Shown: positions 55,192 to 64,000 of the stretch, piece after piece
Numbering within the stretch: position 1 is the first letter of the stretch
Layout of the letters: each line of letters opens with the position of its first letter
NCBI GenBank assembly: GCA_902525355.1
Contig: CABZGO010000002.1
Span: 1-64,000, forward strand
DNA length: 64,000 nucleotides
Source: an uncultured Pelagibacteraceae bacterium
GTDB lineage: Bacteria; Pseudomonadota; Alphaproteobacteria; Pelagibacterales; Pelagibacteraceae
Direction of reading: 5' to 3'
The notes under the pieces: model-generated
Databases searched by the model: none
What the model was told of the DNA's origin: nothing
The model's input: only the letters and a program-made list of their open reading frames with translations
Program-made: the position numbers and the translations under genes

Positions 55192-55915
55192 TTTTACTCC
55201 TCGACAGTTTTAAAAAAACTTCCTCTAAATTTGTTCTTCCATGTTTTGTAATTAAATCTTCAGGTTTGCCTTGGTCTATTATTTCTCCATTCTTCATCAT
55301 TAATACAGATTTACATAAACGTGTTACTTCATTCATATTATGAGAAGCTAAGAGTATCGAAATTTTTTTTTCTTTTTTATAATCTTCTAAAAATGTTCTT
55401 ACAAAATCTCCTACTTCTGGGTCTAAAGAAGCTGTTGGTTCGTCAAGTAGCAGAACTTTTGGTTCATTAACTAGGGCTTTGGCTAAACTTACTCTATTTT
55501 TTTGACCTGATGAAAGTTCCCCGGTAATACTGTTTAATAATTCACCTATTCTTAGCTTTTCCGATAAATATTCAATTCGTTCCTCTATATTTTGAACTTT
55601 ATAGAGTTTAGAGTAAACATATAAATTTTGTTTAACAGTAAGTTTTTTGGGAAGTTCAATATATGGCGATATAAAATTAATCATTTCAAGAATTTCAATT
55701 CTATTTTCTTCAAGTTTAAGATTATTGATGAATATTTGACCACTTGTAGGTTTAAGCAAGCCTAGCAACATTCCAATAGTTGTCGTTTTTCCAGATCCAT
55801 TAGGACCAAGCAAACCTAAAATTTCATTTTCTTCAACATTAAATGATATTCCTCTTACAGCTTCTTTTTTACCATAATTTTTCTTTATGTTTTGAACTTC
55901 AATTAAATTTTTCAT
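55178..55915 (-). CDS. ABC transporter ATP-binding protein
   Basis: 245 aa. Walker A GLLGPNGSGKTTT, ABC signature ELSSGQKNRVSLAKAL, Walker B VLLLDEPTASLDP and the H-loop LLASHN are intact. It is of the CcmA/NodI-like export class. It overlaps the permease gene downstream and the TsaC-like gene upstream (4 bp). Together they form a half-transporter pair. Confidence 0.92.
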   Translation of the reverse strand: MKNLIEVQNIKKNYGKKEAVRGISFNVEENEILGLLGPNGSGKTTTIGMLLGLLKPTSGQIFINNLKLEENRIEILEMINFISPYIELPKKLTVKQNLYVYSKLYKVQNIEERIEYLSEKLRIGELLNSITGELSSGQKNRVSLAKALVNEPKVLLLDEPTASLDPEVGDFVRTFLEDYKKEKKISILLASHNMNEVTRLCKSVLMMKNGEIIDQGKPEDLITKHGRTNLEEVFLKLSRSKSEFN

Positions 55916-56844
55916 TTTTTTGATGCTCTTAAAATTCTATCATTAATAGCTTCACCGATATTAATATTTGGTATTTTTTCAATAGCAATTTTTTTGTACC
56001 CATTTTTTTTTATAATTCTTAACGTTTTATATAAATTTTTTGCAGCCTCTTTTAAATTGTTTGTCTTGCTTATATAAAAATAGTTTTTGTCTAATTTTTT
56101 TCTTTTTTTTATTAATATATATGCTTCATTTTGATAATTTTTTTTGGCATTTAGTCTCACTGGTATTCCAGGTGAATAATGCAATTTACTAGTACCAGGA
56201 ACTTTTATTTTAATCTTTTTTTTATTCTTATTTTCTAAAGGATTAATTAATTTATAGATTAATTTACTATTTATTCCCCCTAATCTTAAGATATGAGGTT
56301 TTCCAATAAGATTTATAATCGTTGATTCCAAACCTATTTTTGAATAACCGCCATCTAAGACAAACTTTAATTTAGGACCAAATTCATCAACCACATCTTG
56401 TCTTGAAACAGGACTTATACTTGTTGAAATGTTTGCACTAGGTGCTGCAAGTGGGTAATTAATTTTTTTTAATAGTTTTCTAGTTAAAGGATGGCTTGGA
56501 AATCTTACAGCCACTGAATTTGAATTATTTGTAATGATTTTTGAAACCCTACTTTTCTTTTTTAATTTCAAAACAAATGTTATCGGTCCTGGGCAAAATT
56601 TTTTATAAAGTTTAATAAATGTGTTATCAAATTCACAATCTTTTTTTAAGTTATTAATGTTATAATAGTGGGTAATTAAAGGATTCCCTCTAGGCCTTTT
56701 TTTTAATTTATATATTCTAGAAACTGCTTTATCCGAATACGCATTTCCTGCCAGTCCATAGACTGTCTCGGTAGGGATCGCTATACATTCGTTATTATTT
56801 AAGTATTTTATTGCTTTTTTAATATTTGAATCATTCTTTTTCAT
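55912..56844 (-). CDS. Threonylcarbamoyl-AMP synthase (TsaC/Sua5 family)
   Basis: 310 aa, with the N-terminal YrdC domain (CIAIPTETVYGLAGNAYSDKAVSRIYKLKKRPRGNPLITHY, PGPITFVLK, VAVRFPSHPLTRKL, PLAAPSANIS, GLESTIINL) and a C-terminal Sua5-type extension beginning HYSPGIPVRLN. It makes threonylcarbamoyl-AMP for t6A37 of tRNA. The longer form is Sua5 rather than short TsaC. It starts only 20 bp from the divergent xseB start. Confidence 0.92.
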   Translation of the reverse strand: MKKNDSNIKKAIKYLNNNECIAIPTETVYGLAGNAYSDKAVSRIYKLKKRPRGNPLITHYYNINNLKKDCEFDNTFIKLYKKFCPGPITFVLKLKKKSRVSKIITNNSNSVAVRFPSHPLTRKLLKKINYPLAAPSANISTSISPVSRQDVVDEFGPKLKFVLDGGYSKIGLESTIINLIGKPHILRLGGINSKLIYKLINPLENKNKKKIKIKVPGTSKLHYSPGIPVRLNAKKNYQNEAYILIKKRKKLDKNYFYISKTNNLKEAAKNLYKTLRIIKKNGYKKIAIEKIPNINIGEAINDRILRASKK

Positions 56845-56864
56845 ATAATATTACAAACTAATAT

Positions 56865-57119
56865 ATGAATGAAAAAAATTTGCCAGATGATATTACCTCA
56901 AAATCTTTAAATGAGCTTACTGATTTAGCAGACGAAATTACTAAAAATTTAGAAAATGAAGATAAACTAGAAAATAAATCTGAAGATTACACAAATTTAT
57001 TAAAAATTAACAGATTGATTAAAAAAAAATTTCAAAAGGATTTTAAAGAAATATCGGATAAAACAAATTTTAAAATTAAAGATATAAAATCAAATAAAAA
57101 TGCAAAAAAAGTTAAATAA
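56865..57119 (+). CDS. xseB: Exodeoxyribonuclease VII small subunit
   Basis: 84 aa, highly charged. SLNELTDLADEITKNLENEDKLENKSEDYTNLLKINRLIKKKF matches the XseB pattern of two helices despite low identity. It overlaps the ispA gene by 20 bp, and xseB-ispA-dxs is a conserved order, which supports the call. No large subunit (xseA) lies in this window. Confidence 0.72.
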   Translation: MNEKNLPDDITSKSLNELTDLADEITKNLENEDKLENKSEDYTNLLKINRLIKKKFQKDFKEISDKTNFKIKDIKSNKNAKKVK

Positions 57120-57969
57120 AATAGTTAACATAACTAACAACTATCTTTATAAATATTTTTCCAAACAAAAAAAAACCGAGCTTATTAAACCAATGCTTTA
57201 TGGACTTTTACCTGGAGGTAAAAAAGTAAGATCAAAAATACTCTTTGATATTGGGTCTATATTTATGGTAGACAAAAAACAAATTTTGCAAGTTGCAGCA
57301 GCAGTTGAATGTATTCATGCTTATTCACTAATACATGATGATTTGCCATGTATGGATAATGATAATTTGAGAAGAGGAAAATTGACGACACATAAAAAAT
57401 TTAGCGAGTCAACAGCAATTCTTGCTGGAAATTCTTTACTTACTATTGCTTTTCAAATTCTAAGCGAAAAAAGATTAAATTTAAATGAACAAAAAAAAAT
57501 AAAACTAATAAACTTACTTTCTGAGAGTTCGGGACATACAGGAATTGCTGGGGGGCAGTTTTTAGACTTAAGTTATGAAAAAATCAAAAAAACTAAAAAA
57601 CAAATTATCGATATGCAAATTAAAAAAACTGGGAAGTTATTTAGTTTTTGTTGTGTTGCTCCTATTATAATGTCTGGAAAAACAAAATATCTGAAAAAGT
57701 TTAATAAAATAGGTAACGAAATTGGATTATTATTTCAAATTGCTGATGATTTGATAGATTTAAGAGGCAAAACATCTAGTGCAGGAAAAAAAACCAAAAA
57801 AGATTTAAAAATGGGAAAAGCTACTTTAATAAGTTTACTAGGAACTAATAATACTATTAAATACGCGGATAACCTAAAACTAAAAATATTTAAAAGTTTA
57901 AAAATTTTTGGCAAAAAAGGCGACGATTTTAGAGAAACAATAAATTATATTTTGAATAGAACAAAGTGA
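57100..57969 (+). CDS. ispA: Polyprenyl synthetase (farnesyl/geranylgeranyl diphosphate synthase)
   Basis: 289 aa, short-chain class. [10 protein letters not shown], first aspartate-rich motif [24 protein letters not shown], and second motif [16 protein letters not shown] are present. It makes FPP or GGPP from IPP and DMAPP. It precedes dxs with a 4 bp overlap and follows xseB, the usual isoprenoid operon. Confidence 0.93.
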   Translation: MQKKLNKIVNITNNYLYKYFSKQKKTELIKPMLYGLLPGGKKVRSKILFDIGSIFMVDKKQILQVAAAVECIHAYSLIHDDLPCMDNDNLRRGKLTTHKKFSESTAILAGNSLLTIAFQILSEKRLNLNEQKKIKLINLLSESSGHTGIAGGQFLDLSYEKIKKTKKQIIDMQIKKTGKLFSFCCVAPIIMSGKTKYLKKFNKIGNEIGLLFQIADDLIDLRGKTSSAGKKTKKDLKMGKATLISLLGTNNTIKYADNLKLKIFKSLKIFGKKGDDFRETINYILNRTK

Positions 57970-59879
57970 GCAAAAATTACAAATTCCTAAATAATATTAA
58001 TTTTCCAGATGATGTGAGAAAACTATCACAATCTGACATTAAAATTTTGGCAGATGAGGTTCGACAAGAATTAATTGACGTTGTTTCTGAAACAGGAGGG
58101 CATTTAGGCGCTGGACTAGGAGTTGTAGAATTGACTGTTGTCTTACACTATATATTCAACACTCCTCATGATAAATTAATTTGGGATGTGGGGCATCAAA
58201 CTTATCCACATAAAATATTGACTGGTAGAAAAAAACAAATAAGAACTCTTAGAAAAGGTGAGGGATTATCAGGTTTTACAAAAAGATCAGAAAGTCAGTA
58301 TGATCCATTTGGTGCCGCACATAGTTCAACTTCTATCTCTTCAGCATTAGGAATTGCAATAGCTAATAAGTTATCAAATAAATCAGGAAATGTAATTTCA
58401 GTAATAGGTGATGGGGCGATAAGTGCTGGTATGGCTTATGAGGCTATGAATAATGCAGGTGGAAGCAAAACGAAGATGATTGTTGTTTTAAATGATAATG
58501 ATATGTCAATTTCAAAACCTGTTGGTGCTATGAGAAAATATCTAGCAAAAATTTTATCTGGTAAAGTTTACTTTAGTTTTAGAGAAACATTAAAATTAAT
58601 TATATCTGCTTTTTCAAAAAGATTTAAAAATCAAGCTGGAAAAGCTGAAGATTTTTTAAGATCTGCAGTAACTGGTGGAACATTATTTAATTCTATGGGA
58701 TTTTACTATATTGGACCAATTGATGGACACGATATTGATTCAATGGTCTCAGTATTTAATAATGTAAAGGATATTAATTATGATGGACCAATTCTAATCC
58801 ATGTTAAAACTGAAAAAGGAAAAGGTTATTCGTTTGCTGAAAAATCAGAGGATAAATTTCATGGTGTTTCAAAATTTAATGTAAAAACAGGAGAACAAGA
58901 AAAGTCTAAATCTAATACTCCTTCTTATACAAAAGTATTCGCTAATACATTAATCAAACATGCAGAAAAAGATAGTAAGGTCGTTGGCATAACTGCCGCT
59001 ATGCCATCAGGAACAGGGATGGATTTATTTGGAAAAAAATTTCCAGAAAGAATGTTTGATGTTGGGATAGCCGAGCAACATGCTGTTACTTTTGCTGCGG
59101 GTATGGCTACTGAAGGGTATAAACCTTACGCTGCAATATATTCAACATTTCTTCAAAGAGCTTACGATCAGGTCGTCCACGATGTTGCCATACAATCTTT
59201 GCCTGTTAGATTTGCAATCGATAGAGCGGGGTTAGTTGGTGCTGATGGTCCAACACACGCTGGATCTTTTGATATAACATACCTTTCAACATTACCAAAT
59301 TTTGTGGTAATGGCTGCAAGTGATGAAGCCGAGCTTGTAAAAATGATAAATACATCAATGGATATAAACGATAGACCATCAGCTTTTAGATATCCAAGGG
59401 GCAATGGTGTGGGAGTTCAATTACCTGAAATAACTGAGAAAATTGAGTTGGGTAAAGCAAAAATAATTAAAGAAGGAAAAAAAGTTGCAATTTTTAATTT
59501 TGGAGCAAGACTACAGGAGTGTATTTTGGCTTCCGAAAATTTAATAAAAAAAGGAATTGATATCTCTATTATTGACGCAAGATTTGCAAAACCGTTAGAT
59601 GAGAACCTAATATGGCAAATCGCTACAGAACATGAGGTTTTGATTACAATAGAAGAAGGTTCAATAGGGGGGTTTGGATCTCATGTGAGCCAATTTTTAA
59701 GTGAAAAAAATTTATTAGACAGTAATCTTAAATTTAGATCAATGATATTGCCCGATAGATTTATTGATCATGATAAACCAGAGCTAATGTATAAGTTTGC
59801 TAATTTAGACTCTATTGGTATTGAAAATAAAATATTAGATACTTTGAATTCAAAAGTTTTAATTAAAAAATCTAATTAA
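57966..59879 (+). CDS. dxs: 1-deoxy-D-xylulose-5-phosphate synthase
   Basis: 637 aa. [39 protein letters not shown], the TPP motif [43 protein letters not shown] and [18 protein letters not shown] are intact. It makes DXP for the MEP pathway and for thiamine and PLP in some bacteria. The start is GTG at 57966. It shares a TTAA stop with convergent aroC. Confidence 0.97.
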   Translation: MSKNYKFLNNINFPDDVRKLSQSDIKILADEVRQELIDVVSETGGHLGAGLGVVELTVVLHYIFNTPHDKLIWDVGHQTYPHKILTGRKKQIRTLRKGEGLSGFTKRSESQYDPFGAAHSSTSISSALGIAIANKLSNKSGNVISVIGDGAISAGMAYEAMNNAGGSKTKMIVVLNDNDMSISKPVGAMRKYLAKILSGKVYFSFRETLKLIISAFSKRFKNQAGKAEDFLRSAVTGGTLFNSMGFYYIGPIDGHDIDSMVSVFNNVKDINYDGPILIHVKTEKGKGYSFAEKSEDKFHGVSKFNVKTGEQEKSKSNTPSYTKVFANTLIKHAEKDSKVVGITAAMPSGTGMDLFGKKFPERMFDVGIAEQHAVTFAAGMATEGYKPYAAIYSTFLQRAYDQVVHDVAIQSLPVRFAIDRAGLVGADGPTHAGSFDITYLSTLPNFVVMAASDEAELVKMINTSMDINDRPSAFRYPRGNGVGVQLPEITEKIELGKAKIIKEGKKVAIFNFGARLQECILASENLIKKGIDISIIDARFAKPLDENLIWQIATEHEVLITIEEGSIGGFGSHVSQFLSEKNLLDSNLKFRSMILPDRFIDHDKPELMYKFANLDSIGIENKILDTLNSKVLIKKSN

Positions 59880-60961
59880 ATTTTATTTTGAGCTGCATTC
59901 ATTAAATAGTGATCAAGAATTACACAATGCATCATCGCCTCTCCTATTGGAACCGCTCTAATTCCTACACATGGGTCGTGTCTCCCTTTTACAGATATTG
60001 TAGTATTCTTCCCAAATCTATCGATTGTTTTCCTTGATGACAAAATAGATGATGTTGGTTTTACGGCAAATGAAACATTTATTTCTTGTCCAGTAGATAT
60101 TCCTCCAAGAATTCCTCCTGCATTATTTGATTTGAAACTAGTTTTACCTTTTGTTTTCAAAATTTCATCAGAGTTTTCCTCACCAGTTAACATTGCAGAG
60201 TTTATTCCTGATCCAATATTTACACCCTTTACAGCATTAATGCTCATCATTGCTGCCGCAAGATCCATATCTAATTTTGAGTATATTGGTGCTCCAAGTC
60301 CCAAAGGAACTCCTCTTGCTCTAACTTCAATTATTGCTCCACAAGATGATCCAGCTTTTCTTATCCCAAGTAAATATTTTTCCCAAAGTTTAATTACAGT
60401 TTTATCAGGACAAAAAAATGGGTTGCTAGAAATTGTTCTGTCTTTCCATTTCTTTAAGTCACATCCTAATATCCCTAATTGTGTAACTGCACCAACAGCT
60501 TGATACTTCATTCCAATTTTACTTTTCAAAACAATTTTTGCAATAGCACCCGCCGCAACTCTAGCCGCAGTCTCGCGAGCAGATTGTCTTCCACCACCTC
60601 TATAATCCCGGATACCGTATTTTTTGAAATAAGTATAATCTGCATGTCCTGGTCTAAATTTATTCTTTATTGTCTCATAGTCTCTAGATCTCATATCTTT
60701 ATTATAAATTATTAGGGAAATTGGAGTTCCAGTTGTTCTACCCTCAAAAACACCAGATAAAATATTAATTTTGTCGTCCTCTTTTCTTTGAGTTGTAAAT
60801 TTAGATTGTCCTGGTTTTCTTTTATTAAGTTCTTTTTGTATATCAATTTCTTTTATTGGTATATTTGGAGGGCAGCCATCCACGACGCACCCAATAGCTG
60901 GACCATGTGACTCTCCCCAAGTGGTAAACCTAAATAACTTTCCAAAAGTATTAAATGACAT
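59876..60961 (-). CDS. aroC: Chorismate synthase
   Basis: 361 aa. [31 protein letters not shown] at the N-terminus, [40 protein letters not shown] in the middle, and [19 protein letters not shown] at the C-terminus are the three signatures. It closes the shikimate pathway. It starts 32 bp from the divergent pdxH. Confidence 0.97.
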   Translation of the reverse strand: MSFNTFGKLFRFTTWGESHGPAIGCVVDGCPPNIPIKEIDIQKELNKRKPGQSKFTTQRKEDDKINILSGVFEGRTTGTPISLIIYNKDMRSRDYETIKNKFRPGHADYTYFKKYGIRDYRGGGRQSARETAARVAAGAIAKIVLKSKIGMKYQAVGAVTQLGILGCDLKKWKDRTISSNPFFCPDKTVIKLWEKYLLGIRKAGSSCGAIIEVRARGVPLGLGAPIYSKLDMDLAAAMMSINAVKGVNIGSGINSAMLTGEENSDEILKTKGKTSFKSNNAGGILGGISTGQEINVSFAVKPTSSILSSRKTIDRFGKNTTISVKGRHDPCVGIRAVPIGEAMMHCVILDHYLMNAAQNKI

Positions 60962-60993
60962 TATTTTAATGTATAATTTATTTTTTTAAATTT

Positions 60994-61617
60994 ATGAACG
61001 AAAAAAACTCACTTGGACTAAATCTTTGCTTTAAAGAACATAATAACCCAATAAAACTTTTTGAAGAATGGTTCAATAAAGCAAAAAAAACAGAAATTAA
61101 CGATCCAAACGCATTTGCAGTTGGAACTGTAAATAAAAATGGGTTTCCAACAGTTAGAATGGTGCTTCTTAAAGATTTTGATAAAAATGGATTTGTTTTT
61201 TATACAAACCTTAATAGTGATAAAAGCAAAGCAATCAGAAATACCTCAAAAATTTCGATGTGCTTTCATTGGAAAAGTTTGCAAAGGCAAATTAGAATAG
61301 TAGGCGTTGCATCTAAAGTATCAAAAAAAGAAGCTGATGATTATTATAATTCAAGAGCCTATGGAAGTAGAATAGGTGCTTGGGCCTCAAAGCAAAGTTC
61401 TATTTTAAAACAAAGACAAGATTTATATAAGTCAATTGAGGAATTTAAGAAAAAATATCCAAATAAAAATAATATACCACGTCCTGAATATTGGTCTGGT
61501 TGGAGAATTAAGCCAAAGGAAATTGAATTTTGGCTAGATGGACAGAATCGAATTCATGAAAGGTTAAAATATATAAGATTACCCAAAAAATGGAAAAAAG
61601 TATTATTAAGTCCTTAA
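60994..61617 (+). CDS. pdxH: Pyridoxamine 5'-phosphate oxidase
   Basis: 207 aa. DPNAFAVGTVNKNGFPTVRMVLLKDFDKNGFVFYTN, SDKSKAI, CFHWKSLQRQIRIVG, SRIGAWAS and the C-terminal PEYWSGWRIKPKEIEFW...RIHERLKY are standard PdxH motifs with FMN contacts. It makes PLP. Its stop shares TTAA with the stop of convergent ispB. Confidence 0.96.
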   Translation: MNEKNSLGLNLCFKEHNNPIKLFEEWFNKAKKTEINDPNAFAVGTVNKNGFPTVRMVLLKDFDKNGFVFYTNLNSDKSKAIRNTSKISMCFHWKSLQRQIRIVGVASKVSKKEADDYYNSRAYGSRIGAWASKQSSILKQRQDLYKSIEEFKKKYPNKNNIPRPEYWSGWRIKPKEIEFWLDGQNRIHERLKYIRLPKKWKKVLLSP

Positions 61618-62627
61618 AAATTTCTTTCAATACTAAAAGAAGTTAAGTTTTTTAATATATTTTTTTCTTCAGACTCTTCAAATACACTTAAAGAATTAGA
61701 AGCTAAATTAATGTAATGTTCTGCTTTTTTATAACACTCATTAATAATATTATTTTTTTTTATGAGATCTAGCACATATTCTAAATTTTGCTTTTCACGA
61801 AAATCTTTTCCAAAAAAAGATTTTAATTTTTCTTTTTCAAACTTATCTACTTTTTGATAAAGTAATATTATAGGCAAAGTAACTTTACCCTCATAAAAAT
61901 CATTACCAATATTTTTTCCGAATAATTTTAATTCAGAATTGTAGTCTAATGTGTCATCTGCTATTTGAAATGTAAGACCTAAGTTTTTTCCGTAAAATTC
62001 TAATGCATTTTTATATTTCAAATCTTTTTCAGCAATAATTGCTCCAACTTTAGTTGCTGCTGCAAACAAAGACGCAGTTTTAGATGATATAACATTTAGA
62101 TATGTTTCTTCCAAGATATCAATTTCTTTATTGTGTTGTAACTGTAGAACTTCACCTTGTGCAATCTCAGATGATGTGGTTGCTAAAAGTTTTAATAATT
62201 CTAAATTCCCATCTTCCACCATCATTTCAAAACATTTGCTAAGTAAATAATCACCTACCAATATTGAGGAATGATTCCCCCATATTGTGTTCAGTGTTTT
62301 TTTTCCTCTTCTCAGATCAGCACTATCTATTACATCGTCATGCATTAAAGTTGCTGCATGTATAAGTTCTACACAAGCCGCAAGATTTACATCTCTTAAT
62401 CCTTTTTGATATCCACAAATTTTAGCACATTGTAAGGTTAAGAGCGCTCTAAGTCTTTTTCCACCAGTTTTTAAATGATACTTGGTCATCTTTTGAACTA
62501 AGTCAACCTTACTCGCCAGTCTAGTATTAATTTTTTCTTCAACTAGAATCAATTTATCTTCAACAGAATTTTTTAAATCTTCATAAGAATTATTTATTTG
62601 TTTTTTAAGCTGTATTACTGTTCCCAT
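61614..62627 (-). CDS. ispB: Long-chain polyprenyl diphosphate synthase (octaprenyl-type)
   Basis: 337 aa. GGKRLRALLTL, LIHAATLMHDDVIDSADLRRGKKT with the first Asp motif, GDYLLSKCFEMM, GEVLQLQHN, and LTFQIADDTLDYNSE as second motif, with the GNDFYEGKVTLPIILL loop, typical of octaprenyl/solanesyl synthases. It provides the quinone side chain. It is distinct from the short-chain ispA at 57100. Confidence 0.92.
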   Translation of the reverse strand: MGTVIQLKKQINNSYEDLKNSVEDKLILVEEKINTRLASKVDLVQKMTKYHLKTGGKRLRALLTLQCAKICGYQKGLRDVNLAACVELIHAATLMHDDVIDSADLRRGKKTLNTIWGNHSSILVGDYLLSKCFEMMVEDGNLELLKLLATTSSEIAQGEVLQLQHNKEIDILEETYLNVISSKTASLFAAATKVGAIIAEKDLKYKNALEFYGKNLGLTFQIADDTLDYNSELKLFGKNIGNDFYEGKVTLPIILLYQKVDKFEKEKLKSFFGKDFREKQNLEYVLDLIKKNNIINECYKKAEHYINLASNSLSVFEESEEKNILKNLTSFSIERNF

Positions 62628-62669
62628 GTTTTAAAACTATTATATCCAATTTATTAATATACTTATCAA

Positions 62670-62697
62670 TTGACGCACCTTATTCTTTAATTATAAC
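62670..62697 (+). promoter_or_regulatory. Sigma-70-like promoter for the S49 peptidase gene
   Basis: TTGACG (62670-62675) and TATAAC (62692-62697) are separated by 16 bp, each matching 5 of 6 consensus positions. It lies 40 bp before the ATG at 62738 in the 110 bp divergent spacer with ispB. It is among the better promoter matches noticed in the window. Confidence 0.5.
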
Positions 62698-62737
62698 TAG
62701 GGTTTATAATTTATTAAAAAAACTTATAACAATTCTA

Positions 62738-63547
62738 ATGTTCTCATTTTTCAAAAAAAAAAAGATAATAAGTCACCTTAAATTATCAGGAGTTATAGGA
62801 AATGTTGGAAGGTTCAGACAAGGAATAGAATATTCAAGTGAGGAAGAAATAATAAAAAAGGCTTTTTCAGTAAAGAAAGCTTTAGCTGTTGCAATTACAA
62901 TCAATTCACCAGGTGGATCTCCAGTACAGTCACATTTGATTTACAAACTAATAAAAGAGCAATCTAAGAAAACAAAAAAAAAAGTAATAGTTTTTGCTGA
63001 AGACGTGGCGGCATCTGGTGGATATCTTATTTCATGTGCTGGTGATGAAATTTATGCTAACTCAAGTTCAATTATAGGATCTATCGGAGTTATTTCTGCA
63101 TCATTTGGTTTTAAAAATTTAATTGAAAAAATTGGGATTGAAAGAAGAGTTTACACCGCTGGGAAAAATAAAAGTACCTTAGATCCTTTTTTGGATGAAA
63201 AAGAAGAAGATATAAATCGTTTAAAAAATATCCAATTAGAAATTCATCAAGATTTTATAGATGTTGTTGAGGAGAGTAGAAAAGAAAAACTTAACAAAAA
63301 CTCTGGTATTGAACTTTTCTCTGGAGAATTTTGGGCAGGAAAAAAAGCAAAAGAATTAGGACTAATCGATGGAATAGGAAATGCAGATCAAATATTAAGA
63401 GAGAAGTATGGTGAAGATATAGAAATTAAGAAGTTTGGAAAAAGTAAAGGTTGGTTATCAAAAAAACTATCATCTTCTGAAAATTATACTGATAAAGTAA
63501 TTAGTGTATTAGAAGAAAGATCAATCTGGCAAAGGTATGGTCTCTAA
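62738..63547 (+). CDS. S49 family signal peptide peptidase (SppA/SohB-like)
   Basis: 269 aa. [17 protein letters not shown], the nucleophile Ser region [35 protein letters not shown], and the general-base lysine in [11 protein letters not shown] are the SppA signatures. An N-terminal membrane anchor is not obvious; the short basic start is unusual. It overlaps glyQ by 11 bp. It may degrade signal peptides or membrane proteins. Confidence 0.9.
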   Translation: MFSFFKKKKIISHLKLSGVIGNVGRFRQGIEYSSEEEIIKKAFSVKKALAVAITINSPGGSPVQSHLIYKLIKEQSKKTKKKVIVFAEDVAASGGYLISCAGDEIYANSSSIIGSIGVISASFGFKNLIEKIGIERRVYTAGKNKSTLDPFLDEKEEDINRLKNIQLEIHQDFIDVVEESRKEKLNKNSGIELFSGEFWAGKKAKELGLIDGIGNADQILREKYGEDIEIKKFGKSKGWLSKKLSSSENYTDKVISVLEERSIWQRYGL

Positions 63548-64000
63548 AATAAAAAAAAAAACTTTATCTTTTCAAGATACAATCTTTAACTTGCAAAAGT
63601 ATTGGTCTAAAAAAGGTTGTGTAATATTACAACCTTACGATCTAGAGGTAGGAGCTGGAACTTTTCATCCAGCAACCACTCTAAGATCGCTTGGTCGAAA
63701 ACCATGGAAAACTGCATATGTTCAACCATCACGCAGACCGACTGATGGAAGGTATGGTGACAACCCCAATAGATTGCAACATTACTATCAATTCCAAGTT
63801 TTAATTAAACCTTCACCAAAAGAGATAAAAAAGATGTATTTAAATAGCTTGTCATCAATAGGTATTAATCATGAGGAACACGACATAAGGTTTGTTGAAG
63901 ATGATTGGGAAAGCCCAACATTAGGAGCAGCAGGTCTTGGATGGGAAGTTTGGTGTGATGGTATGGAAGTTACACAATTTACCTATTTCCAACAAATGGC
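63537..64000 (+). CDS. glyQ: Glycyl-tRNA synthetase alpha subunit (C-terminus outside window)
   Basis: 154 codons visible from the ATG at 63537. [44 protein letters not shown] and [39 protein letters not shown], then [26 protein letters not shown], are typical bacterial GlyQ class II sequence. The beta subunit gene glyS would be expected just downstream, outside the window. It overlaps the peptidase gene. Confidence 0.97.
   Translation, partial: MVSKIKKKTLSFQDTIFNLQKYWSKKGCVILQPYDLEVGAGTFHPATTLRSLGRKPWKTAYVQPSRRPTDGRYGDNPNRLQHYYQFQVLIKPSPKEIKKMYLNSLSSIGINHEEHDIRFVEDDWESPTLGAAGLGWEVWCDGMEVTQFTYFQQM

Noticed and set aside
60132..60503. 123-codon open frame antisense to aroC
   Set aside because: aroC is complete and conserved on the other strand; the frame is a codon-bias shadow.

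Overview
The window looks like a chromosome segment of a SAR11 alphaproteobacterium (Candidatus Pelagibacter or a close relative). The DNA is very AT-rich, genes are packed with 0-20 bp spacers or short overlaps, and the core genes are alphaproteobacterial in type: a TrcR/DUF1013 protein, cysteine-free L31 and L36, an rluD-rpoH neighbourhood, split pntAA/pntAB, and an xseB-ispA-dxs operon. No transposase, integrase, prophage or CRISPR array was seen, and no stretch over 300 bp lacks a gene.

Region 1 (1-23.2 kb) is a surface-polysaccharide island. It encodes a methyltransferase-like protein (cut by the window edge), a NodU/CmcH carbamoyltransferase, a GDP-mannose 3,5-epimerase-like enzyme, a WecA/WbpL-type initiating phosphotransferase, a WecG/TagA-type glycosyltransferase, two Dpm1-like GT2 enzymes, several other glycosyltransferases, three large GT-C-like membrane proteins, a Wzx-type flippase, three ligase/polymerase-type membrane proteins, a WavE-like protein, a HAD phosphatase-nucleotidyltransferase fusion, and a very small GDPD-like phosphodiesterase. 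Strands alternate often, and two paralogous GT2-plus-ligase pairs bracket the middle of the island. The island ends at a solitary 5S rRNA gene (23332-23449) with no 23S gene in the preceding 23 kb. This matches the hypervariable region known in Pelagibacter, which separates 16S-23S from 5S. One more sugar epimerase gene starts 7 bp after the 5S gene and overlaps rpmJ.

Region 2 (24.3-36.2 kb) holds core metabolism and translation genes: rpmJ, the transhydrogenase operon pntAA-pntAB-pntB with a transaldolase, initiator tRNA-Met, rpsU, a TrcR-like regulator, rpmE, and a minus-strand run tkt-gap-pgk-fba-thiE-efp-suhB. The tkt-to-fba part fits gluconeogenesis and the pentose phosphate pathway.

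Region 3 (36.2-52.4 kb) is mainly plus strand: a coiled-coil protein, zapA, 5-formyl-THF cyclo-ligase, a YmdB-like phosphodiesterase, yebC, a RuvC-like nuclease, the Tol-Pal system (tolQ-tolR-tolA-tolB-pal-cpoB), tilS, ftsH, folP, glmM, thiD and purA. A clear intrinsic terminator follows pal.

Region 4 (52.4-64 kb) holds rpoH, rluD, tRNA-Arg(TCG), an ABC-2 exporter pair, a TsaC/Sua5 protein, the isoprenoid operon xseB-ispA-dxs, aroC, pdxH, a long-chain polyprenyl diphosphate synthase, an S49 peptidase and the 5' part of glyQ. Dxs, IspA and the long-chain synthase can supply the polyprenyl carriers used by the island's glycan assembly; this functional link is inferred. Four convergent gene pairs share a single TTAA as both stop codons.
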